A program made the position numbers and the translations under genes. A stretch of DNA of 19,902 bases from positions 1 through 19,902 of the forward strand of contig JAQGJF010000883.1 of assembly GCA_028290765.1 (NCBI GenBank), in the 5' to 3' direction. Source of the stretch: Tardiphaga sp. (GTDB taxonomy: Bacteria > Pseudomonadota > Alphaproteobacteria > Rhizobiales > Xanthobacteraceae). Below, one piece after another: positions 1 to 7,003 of the stretch. Each line of letters begins with the position of its first letter. Within the stretch, counting starts at the first letter, position 1. Under the pieces are notes generated by a model that saw only the letters and a program-made list of their open reading frames with translations, was not told where the DNA came from and searched no databases.

Positions 1-275
1 TGGCCGGGCTTGTCGATCATGGGGATGACCTTAAGCGGCGGGCGCTGAACCCAGCCTGAAGCGCAACGATGGGCTTCGTTCATCTGGATGACATCTTCGT
101 CATGTTGGGAAGCTTGCCGGCCGGACCTGCCGCGGCGACCGAATCGCGCGGGCGCCGCCACGATCACGCCTATTCCGCGGAAATATGATCGGGCGCCGGA
201 ATGTTCCGCCCGGCCGGGTGTTCCCATCAAAGGCGTTTCATGTCAGATTAACCACTTGAGAAACAGGAGCGATGC
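1..275. other. Left edge and upstream region of the TPR gene; no convincing gene
   Basis: No complete gene is visible here. The first 48-59 bases could be the 3' end of a gene that starts outside the window. Frame 1 runs to a TGA at 46-48 with strongly GC-rich third positions, and frame 3 runs to a TGA at 57-59. Neither tail is long enough to identify. A 63-codon frame at 88-279 has an arginine- and proline-rich translation with no recognisable family and is probably not coding. The rest, about 60-264, should hold the promoter of the TPR gene, but I cannot point to clear -35 and -10 boxes. Confidence 0.4.
265..269 (+). promoter_or_regulatory. Ribosome binding site of the TPR gene
   Basis: AGGAG lies six bases before the ATG at 276. 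It supports that start over the out-of-frame ATG at 272. Confidence 0.7.
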
Positions 276-845
276 ATGAGCAACTTCGTAACTAGGCTGA
301 CGGTTTTGGCGACGTTTTCGATGGCGCTGATGATCGCGCCCTCGCTCACGCCCTCGTTCACTGCGGCCTTCGCCGCGGGCGGCGACAACCCCTCACCGCC
401 GGCATCCGACGGCAAGGCCACCAAAGAGAAGAAAAAGAAGACTAGCGAGAAGAGTTCGAGCGCCGAGGATCCGGCCTTCATCAATGGCTACCGCGCGGCC
501 TATGCCACGATCTATGACCGCAGCGACTATGCCGCCGCCATCGAGCAGTTGAAGGCGCTCGGCCATGACGATCGCGCCGACGTCGCCAATCTGATCGGCT
601 ACTCCTACCGCAAGCTCGGCAACTACCAGGTCTCCCAGGCCTGGTATGAGCGCGCCCTGCAGGCCGATCCGAACCATGTGCGGACCTGGCAGTATTACGG
701 ATTGTGGCAGATCGAACAGGGCAACCGCGATCAGGCGCAATATCACCTGAACCGGATTGGCGCGATTTGCGGCAAGGATTGCGCGGAATACAAGTCGCTG
801 GCGTCGGCCCTGGAAAAGCCCCCGGGCACCGGCCTCGTCTATTGA
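276..845 (+). CDS. Secreted tetratricopeptide (TPR) repeat protein
   Basis: A 189-residue protein. Residues 1 to about 34 look like a Sec signal peptide: a short basic start, a hydrophobic stretch and an Ala-rich cleavage region ending near AFAA. A lysine- and serine-rich linker follows (about 47-63). Residues about 69-168 hold roughly three TPR helices pairs; the clearest has a GYSYRKLGNY type first helix and an ERALQADPNH type second helix. Two cysteines at 165 and 169 could form a disulfide if the protein is periplasmic. TPRs bind other proteins, so a periplasmic scaffold or assembly role is likely, but no specific partner can be named. An AGGAG precedes the ATG and a strong terminator follows the gene, so it is probably a single-gene unit. 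It is a common hypothetical type in Bradyrhizobium relatives. Confidence 0.85.
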   Translation: MSNFVTRLTVLATFSMALMIAPSLTPSFTAAFAAGGDNPSPPASDGKATKEKKKKTSEKSSSAEDPAFINGYRAAYATIYDRSDYAAAIEQLKALGHDDRADVANLIGYSYRKLGNYQVSQAWYERALQADPNHVRTWQYYGLWQIEQGNRDQAQYHLNRIGAICGKDCAEYKSLASALEKPPGTGLVY

Positions 846-882
846 AGTCCGCCCCCTCGCGCTGAACCAGCGAGGTCAATTC

Positions 883-917
883 ACCGGCGCCGTCTTCGGG
901 GGGCGCCGGTTTGTTTT
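883..917 (+). terminator. Rho-independent terminator of the TPR gene
   Basis: ACCGGCGCC (883-891) pairs perfectly with GGCGCCGGT (902-910) around a 10-base loop. A T-rich tail, TTGTTTT, follows at 911-917. It lies 38 bases after the TPR stop codon and separates that gene from nadK. Confidence 0.85.
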
Positions 918-1072
918 GCCCGGTAACCATTGAACATCGTGCTGCTCGACACGTCGCGGGGAAACGCGGTTAACTGCCGCCTCGACAAGCGCGACCAAGG
1001 TCTATAGACGACCTCCGCGCCCGCGATCTTCCTTCGCGCCCCGCAAAGGCCCCGCGATCCCATGACGACCAG
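918..1072 (+). promoter_or_regulatory. Upstream region of nadK with a four-codon mini-ORF
   Basis: This region lies between the TPR terminator and nadK and must hold the nadK promoter, although I see no clear boxes. An ATG at 1062 opens a four-codon frame (Met-Thr-Thr-Arg) whose TGA at 1074-1076 overlaps the nadK ATG as ATGA. No good Shine-Dalgarno sequence precedes nadK itself. An AAAGG at 1045-1049 sits better placed for the mini-ORF. Translational coupling is possible but unproven. Confidence 0.3.
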
Positions 1073-1852
1073 ATGACCACCTCCAAGCGATATGACCGGA
1101 TCGCCTTTGTCGCGAGCCCTGGCGCGGAAGCCCAGGCGGCGCTGGTTCAACTGGTGCAGACCTATGGCAACCATGATCCGGACGCGGCCGACGTCATCGT
1201 CGCACTCGGCGGCGACGGATTGATGCTGCAGACGCTGCATCAGCACATGCGCTCGGGCAAGCCGATCTACGGCATGCATCGCGGCACAGTCGGCTTCCTG
1301 ATGAACGAGTTCAGCGCGCAGGACCTGCATGCCCGGCTCAGTGCCGCGCGCGACAACGTCATCCACCCGTTGCTGATGCGCGCCATCGACGTGCACGGCA
1401 CGGTGCATATTCATCACGCCATCAACGAAGTCTCGCTGTTTCGCCAGACCCATCAGGCGGCGCGGCTGCGCATCCTGATCGACGAGCGCGAACGCATGGC
1501 GGAACTGATCGCCGACGGCATCATGGTGGCGACCCCGGCCGGATCGACCGCGTATAATCTTTCGGCGCAAGGGCCGATTTTGCCGATCAACGCCGCACTG
1601 CTGGCGCTGACCCCGATCAGCGCGTTCCGGCCGCGCCGCTGGCGCGGCGCCCTGCTCCCCAACACCGCCTTCGTCGTCATCGAGGTGCTGGAAGGCGAAA
1701 AGCGTCCGGTCGCGGCGGTGGCCGATCACGACGAGGCCCGCGACGTCCGCCGCGTCGAGGTAATTTCGGACAAGACCATTTCGATGCGGATGCTGTTCGA
1801 TCCCGGCCACAGCCTGGAGGAGCGGATCCTGAGCGAGCAGTTCGGGTATTGA
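1073..1852 (+). CDS. nadK: NAD kinase
   Basis: A 259-residue cytosolic enzyme that phosphorylates NAD to NADP using ATP or polyphosphate. The two family signatures are present: the GGDG nucleotide-binding motif at residues 46-49 in [10 protein letters not shown], and the glycine-rich [15 protein letters not shown] segment in the second half, with the NEVS motif between them. The length matches the short alphaproteobacterial form (about 255-260). The ATG at 1073 is preferred because the reading starts a few residues before the first beta strand (RIAFVAS). The ribosome binding site is weak and a four-codon frame overlaps this start. The gene converges on the idonate-dehydrogenase-like gene, with only 38 bases between the two stop codons and no good terminator there. 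It is a housekeeping gene with no obvious link to the catabolic island. Confidence 0.95.
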   Translation: MTTSKRYDRIAFVASPGAEAQAALVQLVQTYGNHDPDAADVIVALGGDGLMLQTLHQHMRSGKPIYGMHRGTVGFLMNEFSAQDLHARLSAARDNVIHPLLMRAIDVHGTVHIHHAINEVSLFRQTHQAARLRILIDERERMAELIADGIMVATPAGSTAYNLSAQGPILPINAALLALTPISAFRPRRWRGALLPNTAFVVIEVLEGEKRPVAAVADHDEARDVRRVEVISDKTISMRMLFDPGHSLEERILSEQFGY

Positions 1853-1890
1853 GCCTTTTCGCCCGCCAGATTTAAAAATCTCATGCAGTT

Positions 1891-2922
1891 TCAGAAGCTT
1901 AGCTGAACCTTCATGGATCGACTGCGATCTCCCGCGATCTCGAAGGCGTGCATGGCCTCGTCCAGTCCAAAGATACCCGTCAGCAGCGGCGTCAGATCCA
2001 CTCGCCTCTGGCCGATGAGATCGACGGCCAGGCCGAACTCCTCGTGGAAACGAAAGGTCCCGCGCATTTCAATCTCCTTGGCGACAACCATGTTCTGCGG
2101 GATCGAGACATCGCCGCCGAGGCCGAGCTGAACCAGGATGCCACGCGGCCTGAGCACCTCGAGTCCCGAGCGAACCGCCCGCTCGTTGCCGGATGCTTCG
2201 AAATGAACATCGAAATAGCCCTTGTTGGCTGAATAGGCGCCGAGCTGATCGGGTTCATCCGCGACGTTGATGGTTCGATCGGCGCCGATCCGCAGTGCCT
2301 TCTCGAGAACCGCGGCCATGACATCGGTCGCGATAATTTCCCGGGCACCATGCAGACGCGCAGCCATGATCGTCAACGCGCCGATCGGACCGCATCCCGT
2401 CACCAGAACCCGTTTGCCCAGCAGGGATCCGGCACGGCTGACGGCATGCAGGACGACCGCGAAGGGCTCCGCAAAGGCGGCTTCGTTGATGGAGACGCCG
2501 TCGGCGACCTTGTGGCATTGCCAGGCTTCGGCGACGAGACGCTGGCGAAACGCGCCCTGGATGTGCGGCATCGGCATCGCGCTGCCGTAAAAGCGCATGT
2601 TCAGGCACTGGTTCTGCTGGCCTTTGAGGCAGTATTCGCAGGCATTGCAAGGCCGGCTCGGCGAAACCGCGACGCGGTCGCCGATGGCGAGCCCGGATAC
2701 GGCCGTACCAAGCGCCTGGATGGTTCCAGCGACTTCGTGACCGAGGATCATGGGCTCGCGCACCCGCACCGTGCCGAAGCCGCCATGGTTGAAATAGTGC
2801 AGATCGGATCCGCAGATGCCGCCGGCCTCGATCGCGACCTCGACCTGGCCCGCGCCGGGCATCTCGGCTTCGCGCTCCTCGACCCGAAGATCGCGGGCAG
2901 CATGAATGACGATAGCTTTCAT
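1891..2922 (-). CDS. Zinc-dependent alcohol dehydrogenase, L-idonate 5-dehydrogenase-like
   Basis: A 343-residue medium-chain dehydrogenase. Catalytic zinc ligands are Cys37 in GGICGSD and the GHE at 61-63. Structural zinc cysteines are at 92, 95, 98 and 106. The NAD(P)-binding GCGPIG lies at 176-181. The family oxidises secondary alcohols of polyols and sugar acids, and the closest resemblance I see is L-idonate 5-dehydrogenase (L-idonate to 5-ketogluconate). The true substrate may differ. The start at 2922 is chosen over an ATG ten codons upstream because GGAG sits eight bases before it and the conserved N-terminus begins there. It is the last gene of the hyu-led operon, about 60 bases after the gluconate-dehydrogenase-like SDR. 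No kinase or permease of the Escherichia coli idn pathway is nearby, so the idonate label is tentative. Confidence 0.88.
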   Translation of the reverse strand: MKAIVIHAARDLRVEEREAEMPGAGQVEVAIEAGGICGSDLHYFNHGGFGTVRVREPMILGHEVAGTIQALGTAVSGLAIGDRVAVSPSRPCNACEYCLKGQQNQCLNMRFYGSAMPMPHIQGAFRQRLVAEAWQCHKVADGVSINEAAFAEPFAVVLHAVSRAGSLLGKRVLVTGCGPIGALTIMAARLHGAREIIATDVMAAVLEKALRIGADRTINVADEPDQLGAYSANKGYFDVHFEASGNERAVRSGLEVLRPRGILVQLGLGGDVSIPQNMVVAKEIEMRGTFRFHEEFGLAVDLIGQRRVDLTPLLTGIFGLDEAMHAFEIAGDRSRSMKVQLSF

Positions 2923-2982
2923 GGTTGCACTCCGGCGCTTCATTTCATGCAATTCGACCGAGCAGCTTGCAGCGGCACGAAC

Positions 2983-3750
2983 TCAGAGACAGGTGGTGAT
3001 CCCGCCATCGACATAGAGCGTATGGCCGTTGACGAAGGACGAGGCCTTGCCGGAGAGGAACACCGCCGCCCCGACCAGCTCCTCGACATTACCCCAGCGG
3101 GCGGCCGGTGTCCGCTTTTCGAGCCAGCTCGAAAATTGCGGATCATCGACCAGGGCCTGGTTCAGCGGGGTCTTGAAGTAGCCCGGGGCGATGGCGTTGA
3201 TCTGGAGGCCGTGTTTGGCCCAATCGGCGCACATGCCGCGGGTCAGGTTCTTCACCGCACCCTTGGTGGCCGTGTAGGGGGCGATGCCCGGGCGGGCGAG
3301 CTCGCTCTGCACCGACGCGATGTTGATGATCTTGCCCCGCCGGCGCGGGATCATGTGGCGCGCGACGGCCTGGCCGACATAGAACGTGCTTGAAATATTG
3401 GTGGCGAGCAGTTGCTCCCATTTCTCGATCGGAAAATCCTCGAGCGGCGCGCGGAACTGCATGCCGGCATTGTTGATCAGGATATCGATCGCACCGACGT
3501 TTCGCTCGATCGCCGCCACGCCTTCGCTGGCAGCTTGCGCGACGGTGACGTCGAAGCCGGCCACCGATACCTTGTGCCCGGCCGCCACCAATTTGGCCGC
3601 GGCCACATCAAGCTTGCCGGCGTCGCGCCCGTTGAGGACGACCTCGGCGCCGTGCTCGGCCAGGCCCTGTGCGAGCGCGAACCCGATGCCTTGCGAAGAG
3701 CCGGTGACCAGCGCCCTCTTGCCGGTCAGTTCGAACAGTTCAAATGCCAT
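2983..3750 (-). CDS. SDR oxidoreductase, gluconate 5-dehydrogenase-like
   Basis: A 255-residue classical short-chain dehydrogenase. It shows the Rossmann motif TGSSQGIG (16-23), NNAG (93-96), the catalytic Ser146, Tyr159 and Lys163 (YTATK), and the usual C-terminal NGHTLYVDGG. The RTPAARWG and ELVGAAVFL segments are typical of the gluconate 5-dehydrogenase branch, which interconverts D-gluconate and 5-ketogluconate with NAD(P)H. Together with the idonate-dehydrogenase-like gene just downstream it forms an IdnD/IdnO-like pair that could epimerise a hydroxyl through a keto intermediate. The start at 3750 is 34 bases after the aldolase stop codon and matches the family N-terminus; an ATG 33 codons earlier would lie inside the aldolase gene. 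The exact substrate is unknown. Confidence 0.88.
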   Translation of the reverse strand: MAFELFELTGKRALVTGSSQGIGFALAQGLAEHGAEVVLNGRDAGKLDVAAAKLVAAGHKVSVAGFDVTVAQAASEGVAAIERNVGAIDILINNAGMQFRAPLEDFPIEKWEQLLATNISSTFYVGQAVARHMIPRRRGKIINIASVQSELARPGIAPYTATKGAVKNLTRGMCADWAKHGLQINAIAPGYFKTPLNQALVDDPQFSSWLEKRTPAARWGNVEELVGAAVFLSGKASSFVNGHTLYVDGGITTCL

Positions 3751-3784
3751 GCAACGATCCCGTGATGCTTCGAGCCGCAAAGGC

Positions 3785-4486
3785 TCATCGCCCCAGCGAC
3801 TTCTTGATACCGTCCAATCCGAGGCGGAGGAAGGGGTCGGAATGGACATAGAAGAATTGCACGCCCTTTTCGAGCCAATACGGCAACTCGTTGGCCGTCA
3901 CCAGCGTCCCGGCGACCTTGCCCGCGGCGCGAATCTTGTCGACGATAAAGCCGACCTTGTCGATGACGGCTTGCGGCCGAGGCTGGCCGAATGGCGGTGC
4001 CGGCGGATATCCCATATTTTGCGACAAGTCGCCGGGCCCGATGAAAAACACGTCGATCCCCTCAACCGCGAGCAGTTCGTCGATATCGTCGATGGCCTCC
4101 AGCGTCTCGATCATGGAGACGATCAGCCGCTTTTCGTGATCGGCCGGACAGGCGTAGCGAACCGCGTCGACAATGGCACGCGCCTCATCGGCGGTATCGA
4201 CCATCGGCACCATCAACCCATCCGCGCCGGCATTTAGATAGCGGATCAGCAGCGAACGCTGGTGCGAATCCGGCCGAACAATCGCGGCTCCGCCGGCCCC
4301 GCGAATGAGCTGCGCGGTGATACGCACGTCCTCGAAACTCCACGAGCCGTGCTCGCAATCGACGAAAATCGAGTCCGCCCCAAGTTCCACCAGCCGAACC
4401 GAGAGGCCGGGTGACACGTGGTGGGGATTGAACATGGTGATCGCTTCGCCCTTCGACAGGCGCTCGCGCAGCTTCGCTCCATTCAT
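3785..4486 (-). CDS. HpcH/HpaI family class II aldolase
   Basis: A 233-residue aldolase of the family that includes 4-hydroxy-2-oxoheptanedioate aldolase, 2-keto-3-deoxy-L-rhamnonate aldolase and 2-dehydro-3-deoxyglucarate aldolase. These enzymes split 2-keto-4-hydroxy acids into pyruvate and an aldehyde with a divalent metal. Visible signatures are DCEHG with the catalytic His46, Arg71 for the keto-acid, and metal ligands Glu127 (MIETLEA) and Asp153 (GPGDLS). It is slightly shorter than the usual 250-267 residues. The start at 4486 has a GGAAGGA seven bases upstream and lies 16 bases after the stop of the preceding SDR. In this operon it is the likely carbon-carbon cleaving step. No sugar-acid dehydratase, which normally makes its substrate, is encoded in the window. 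Confidence 0.9.
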   Translation of the reverse strand: MNGAKLRERLSKGEAITMFNPHHVSPGLSVRLVELGADSIFVDCEHGSWSFEDVRITAQLIRGAGGAAIVRPDSHQRSLLIRYLNAGADGLMVPMVDTADEARAIVDAVRYACPADHEKRLIVSMIETLEAIDDIDELLAVEGIDVFFIGPGDLSQNMGYPPAPPFGQPRPQAVIDKVGFIVDKIRAAGKVAGTLVTANELPYWLEKGVQFFYVHSDPFLRLGLDGIKKSLGR

Positions 4487-4502
4487 GGCCGTTCCTTCCG
4501 GT

Positions 4503-5309
4503 CTATTTCTTTGACTTGTCGGGGGTATCGTCCGGCGCGCCCACCCAGCGAGCAGTCTCGATATCGGCCGACGTATCACGCATGAAAGTCGGGCAAATCT
4601 GCAGCTCGGGAATCATCGCACCCTTTTGCAGGCTGGCGCAGAGCAGCACCGCCCGGGCCACATCATGCGGATCGAGCATGACCGCGCGTTCGCTTTCCAG
4701 CGGCTGGCGGGCACGATTGTCCATGATCGGCGTGTTGGTCTCGCCGGGCAGGATCGTCGTCGCGCGGATGCCCTGGTTGCGGTACGTATTGTGCAGGAAG
4801 GTCATGAAGTTCTTCACCCCCGCCTTCGCCGCGCCATAGGCGGCGCCGCCCAGCAGATTCGGATTAAGCGCCGCCAGCGACGAGACGGTAATGATCGTGC
4901 CCTCGCCCTTGGCGATCATGCCGGGCAGGACTGTCTGGGTGAGGTTGAATACAGCGGTGAGATTGACGTTCACCGTGGCGTTCCATTCCTCCTCGCCGAT
5001 GAAACGGGCGTTCAAGACCTTGCTGGCGCTGCCGGCATTGTTCAGCAGAATGTCGATCACGCCGACATTGGTGCCGACCCAGGCAACCGCATCGCGGATC
5101 GCTGCGCGAGACTCGATGTCGAGGGATCGGCTGACCGCCTTGCCGCCTTGTTTTTTGATCTCCGCCGCGACGTCTTCGAGCGGTTCGATGCGGCGGCCGG
5201 TGAGAACGACAGTCGCTCCTTCCCGCGCCAGCAGGATGGCAGATTCCCGACCGATGCCGGTTCCTGCGCCGGTGACGAGTGCTACTTTCCCATCGATCAG
5301 ACCCATCAT
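4503..5309 (-). CDS. SDR family NAD(P)-dependent oxidoreductase
   Basis: A 268-residue short-chain dehydrogenase (267 if the second of two adjacent ATGs is used). Motifs are TGAGTGIG (13-20), NNAG (90-93), Ser143 or Ser144, and the catalytic Tyr158 and Lys162 (YGAAK). The C-terminal part departs from the common sugar-type SDRs and ends in a charged DTPDKSKK tail. The AGGAG ribosome binding site overlaps the stop codon of hyuB, so translation of the two is probably coupled. It is not a close duplicate of the other SDR in this operon: the substrate loops and C-termini differ clearly. It probably oxidises or reduces an intermediate made by the HyuAB enzyme. The substrate cannot be named. Confidence 0.87.
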   Translation of the reverse strand: MMGLIDGKVALVTGAGTGIGRESAILLAREGATVVLTGRRIEPLEDVAAEIKKQGGKAVSRSLDIESRAAIRDAVAWVGTNVGVIDILLNNAGSASKVLNARFIGEEEWNATVNVNLTAVFNLTQTVLPGMIAKGEGTIITVSSLAALNPNLLGGAAYGAAKAGVKNFMTFLHNTYRNQGIRATTILPGETNTPIMDNRARQPLESERAVMLDPHDVARAVLLCASLQKGAMIPELQICPTFMRDTSADIETARWVGAPDDTPDKSKK

Positions 5310-5314
5310 TTCTC

Positions 5315-6991
5315 CTATTCGGCGGCCGCTGGCGTCGAGCGAGTGTAGCGATAAATCTCCTCAGCCGCCTCAGGAGTGATCAGTCCCTCGGCGAGATCGA
5401 GTTCGACCAGTTCGCCACTGCGCTCAGATGTTCTGCCCCACCCGCCGCCGCCGGGTGTCTCGACTTCCAGCCGCTCGCCGGTCTTGAGCACGACCTTGCC
5501 TTTCGGAAATTGCGGCTGGCCATTCTTATGCACTTTGCCGGCGCTGCCGGACCGGCCCTCCACAACGCCAAAGCAGGGATGCCGTACCCGCTCCGAGGCA
5601 AGATAGATGCTCATCGGGCGCTTGCCGAGGTTGCGCAGGATGACGCGCTGACCGAGCCCACCGCGATATTTTCCGGCGCCGCCCGAGTCCGCAATCAGTT
5701 CCTTGCACTCGGTCAGAACGGGTACCGCGATCTCGAACATCTCGATCGCCGTCACCTTGCAGTTGGACGGGAAGCTCAGCGTGTCGAGACCGTCGATCTC
5801 CGAACGCCCGCCCTGCCCGCCATGGAAGTTCTGAACCGAGCCGTACTGCGTGCCATCGTCGCGTTGTCCGACGCAATTGGCCGCCCATATTGGCGCGCCG
5901 CCGCTGTCGCCCATGACCTTTTCGGGAACAACGCCCTCAAGCGCCTTGAAAATGAGCGAGGGAATGACGTGACCGATCAGGTTACGCGAATTGCCCGCCG
6001 TCCACTGGTTCGGATTGAGGATCGAACCCTCCGGCGCCTCGTCGGTGATCGGGGTGATGCAGCCCTCGTTGTTCGGCGTGTCCGGGTCCAGCAGGCATTT
6101 CAGAGCGTAGACCGAATGGGCGTAACGGTAATTGGTCCGGCAATTGATCGAGTGCAGCACCTGGTCCGAAGAGCCGGCATAGTCCACGTGAATGGAATCG
6201 TCCCGCACGATCACCGCCGCCTTCAGCTTCACGTCGGTATCGTAGCCGTCGAGCAGCACTTCGGCGGAATATGTGCCGTTCGGCCATTGGCGGATCGCTT
6301 TGCGGGTCTGCGCTTCCGAGCGCGAATGGATGGCATCGGCAAGCTCATCGATCTCGTCGAGGTCGTATTCATCGAGGAACTTCAGCAGTTCCCGCCCCAT
6401 GACGTTGTTCGCCGCGACCATCGACTCGAGGTCCCCGAGCACTTCGGTCGGCAGGCGCACGGAGGCTGCGATGATGTCGAGTACGTCCTGGTTGGGAACG
6501 CCAGCCTTGTGCAGCTTGACGATCGGGAAGCGAATGCCTTCCTCGAAAATGTCGCTTGCTTCCGAATGGAGAGGCCTTCCGCCGACATCGGGCAGATGGG
6601 CGATCGAGCCGGCGTAGGCGACAACCTTGCCCTTCTTGAAGATCGGCGTGACCATGGTGACATCGGGCAGATGGCCCGTGCCGATTTCGGGGTCGTTGGT
6701 GGCGAGCACATCGCCCTCCGCAAGAGTTTCGGCCGGAAACTTCGGCAGGAAATATTTCTGCGCCGCGACCGGCAGCGAGGTAATGAACACCGGTATCGAC
6801 CACGTGCACTGGGCAAGCGCCCTGCCGCGGCTGTCCAGCAACACGGTCACATAATCGTGGTTCTCGCGCACGATCGGCGAAAAGGCCGTTCGCCCGAGAA
6901 CATTGTCGGCCTGATCGGCGATAAAGATCAGGCGATTCCACATCACCTGGAGATTGATCGGATCATTGAAATCGAGGGCGTTGTTCGGCAT
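5315..6991 (-). CDS. Hydantoinase B/oxoprolinase family protein (HyuB subunit)
   Basis: A 558-residue subunit of the HyuB family, which works with HyuA as an ATP-dependent amidohydrolase or carboxylase: N-methylhydantoinase, 5-oxoprolinase, and the related acetone and acetophenone carboxylases. The N-terminal block with IADQADNVLGRTAFSPIVRE and the C-terminal glycine-rich ETPGGGGWG are hallmarks, and the length fits the family (about 520-600). The gene starts 12 bases after the hyuA stop codon; a GAGGA ribosome binding site overlaps that stop, so the two subunits are probably made together. The reaction here is unknown. No carbamoylase or cyclic hydantoinase is encoded nearby, so a classical hydantoin pathway is not supported. 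Confidence 0.93.
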   Translation of the reverse strand: MPNNALDFNDPINLQVMWNRLIFIADQADNVLGRTAFSPIVRENHDYVTVLLDSRGRALAQCTWSIPVFITSLPVAAQKYFLPKFPAETLAEGDVLATNDPEIGTGHLPDVTMVTPIFKKGKVVAYAGSIAHLPDVGGRPLHSEASDIFEEGIRFPIVKLHKAGVPNQDVLDIIAASVRLPTEVLGDLESMVAANNVMGRELLKFLDEYDLDEIDELADAIHSRSEAQTRKAIRQWPNGTYSAEVLLDGYDTDVKLKAAVIVRDDSIHVDYAGSSDQVLHSINCRTNYRYAHSVYALKCLLDPDTPNNEGCITPITDEAPEGSILNPNQWTAGNSRNLIGHVIPSLIFKALEGVVPEKVMGDSGGAPIWAANCVGQRDDGTQYGSVQNFHGGQGGRSEIDGLDTLSFPSNCKVTAIEMFEIAVPVLTECKELIADSGGAGKYRGGLGQRVILRNLGKRPMSIYLASERVRHPCFGVVEGRSGSAGKVHKNGQPQFPKGKVVLKTGERLEVETPGGGGWGRTSERSGELVELDLAEGLITPEAAEEIYRYTRSTPAAAE

Positions 6992-7003
6992 GGCAAATTG
7001 TCC

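Noticed and set aside
881..1810. A 309-codon minus-strand frame opposite nadK
   Set aside because: Crosses the terminator at 883-917 and lies opposite an evident NAD kinase.
1868..1881. Short AT palindrome between the convergent nadK and dehydrogenase genes, considered as terminator
   Set aside because: The stem is only six weak base pairs around a two-base gap, too short to form a stable terminator hairpin.
2350..4237. Two long plus-strand frames (347 and 283 codons) opposite the dehydrogenase, SDR and aldolase genes
   Set aside because: Shadows of genes with full catalytic motifs on the minus strand.
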